7,055 nucleotides of DNA, taken from contig JAJCYJ010000582.1 of the NCBI GenBank assembly GCA_029262975.1, positions 1-7,055 on the forward strand. The letters are read 5' to 3'. A model generated the notes under the pieces. That model did no database searches, was not told the origin of the DNA, and saw nothing but the letters and a program-made list of their open reading frames with translations. Within the stretch, counting starts at the first letter, position 1; every line of letters begins with the position of its first letter. Source of the DNA: Saprospiraceae bacterium (GTDB lineage: Bacteria > Bacteroidota > Bacteroidia > Chitinophagales > Saprospiraceae). Positions 6,797-7,055 of the stretch are shown here, one piece after another. The translations under genes were made by a program, and so were the position numbers.

Positions 6797-7055
6797 ATGA
6801 TTAATTATCTCGCCCTATTGATCCTTGTGGTTCTCTTTGGCGCTGCGATCCGTTATTTGGTCATTGGCAAGAAAAAAGTAATCCTTACACCATTCCCAGA
6901 TACATGGAAAGCTATTCTTGAACAAAAAGTGCTTTTCTATAGACGCTTGACTGTGGCAGAACGATTGCGATTTGAACGTAATGTTCAATATTTTTTAAGT
7001 GAAATAACCATCACAGGGGTGGAAACTACCGTAGACGACGTAGACCGGTTATTAG
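6797..7055 (+). CDS. MtfA-like zinc-dependent peptidase (M90 family), N-terminal part (3' end outside window)
   Basis: An ATG at 6797 opens a frame with no stop to the right edge, giving 86 residues. Residues 4-23 form one hydrophobic membrane segment followed by a KKK cluster, so the remainder is probably anchored with the basic side in the cytoplasm. The next part carries the pattern I associate with the start of Bacteroidota MtfA-family proteins: FPDTW (33-37), ILEQKVLFYRRL (40-51), ERLRFERNVQYFLSE (55-69) and ITGVETTVDDVDRLL (72-86). In E. coli, MtfA is a soluble zinc aminopeptidase that binds the glucose regulator Mlc; the role of the membrane-anchored Bacteroidota forms is not established. 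The HExxH zinc motif would lie beyond the window, so catalytic competence cannot be judged. No Shine-Dalgarno motif precedes the start. Confidence 0.75.
   Translation, partial: MINYLALLILVVLFGAAIRYLVIGKKKVILTPFPDTWKAILEQKVLFYRRLTVAERLRFERNVQYFLSEITITGVETTVDDVDRLL

Overview
The window looks like chromosomal DNA from a Bacteroidota bacterium; the order or family cannot be fixed from it. The evidence is a SusC/SusD-type outer-membrane uptake pair, a secreted enzyme with a type IX secretion (T9SS) C-terminal sorting domain, start regions without Shine-Dalgarno sequences, and one TAnnTTTG-type -7 promoter box. All recognised genes are on the + strand, and neither window edge coincides with a gene boundary.

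Bases 1-2849 are the end of a nutrient-uptake operon: the C-terminal half of a SusC/RagA TonB-dependent transporter, then 15 bp later a complete SusD-like surface lipoprotein, then a good rho-independent terminator at 2818-2849. No degradative enzyme or regulator lies in the visible part, so the substrate cannot be named.

Bases 2963-4358 hold two closely spaced envelope genes (16 bp apart): a secreted protein of unknown function and a small PorT-like outer-membrane beta-barrel protein. After a 94-bp gap comes a 548-residue aryl-sulfate sulfotransferase (ASST) family protein with a signal peptide and a T9SS sorting tail, so it is probably exported to the cell surface or medium. Its three candidate active-site histidines are spaced much as in E. 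coli AssT, but the position expected to hold the active-site arginine reads asparagine.

Bases 6100-6796 have no convincing gene. They contain two inverted copies of a roughly 50-bp double-hairpin repeat, about 340 bp apart. The longer stem differs between copies by a compensating A-T to G-C change, so the structure itself appears conserved. The arrangement resembles a REP/BIME-type palindromic repeat pair or a small non-autonomous (MITE-like) element of about 438 bp. A possible promoter follows, and then the first 86 codons of an MtfA-like zinc peptidase gene that runs off the right edge.

Nothing here is demonstrably a new defence or mobile system. The most unusual items are the covarying double-hairpin repeat pair and the active-site variation of the T9SS-exported sulfotransferase.
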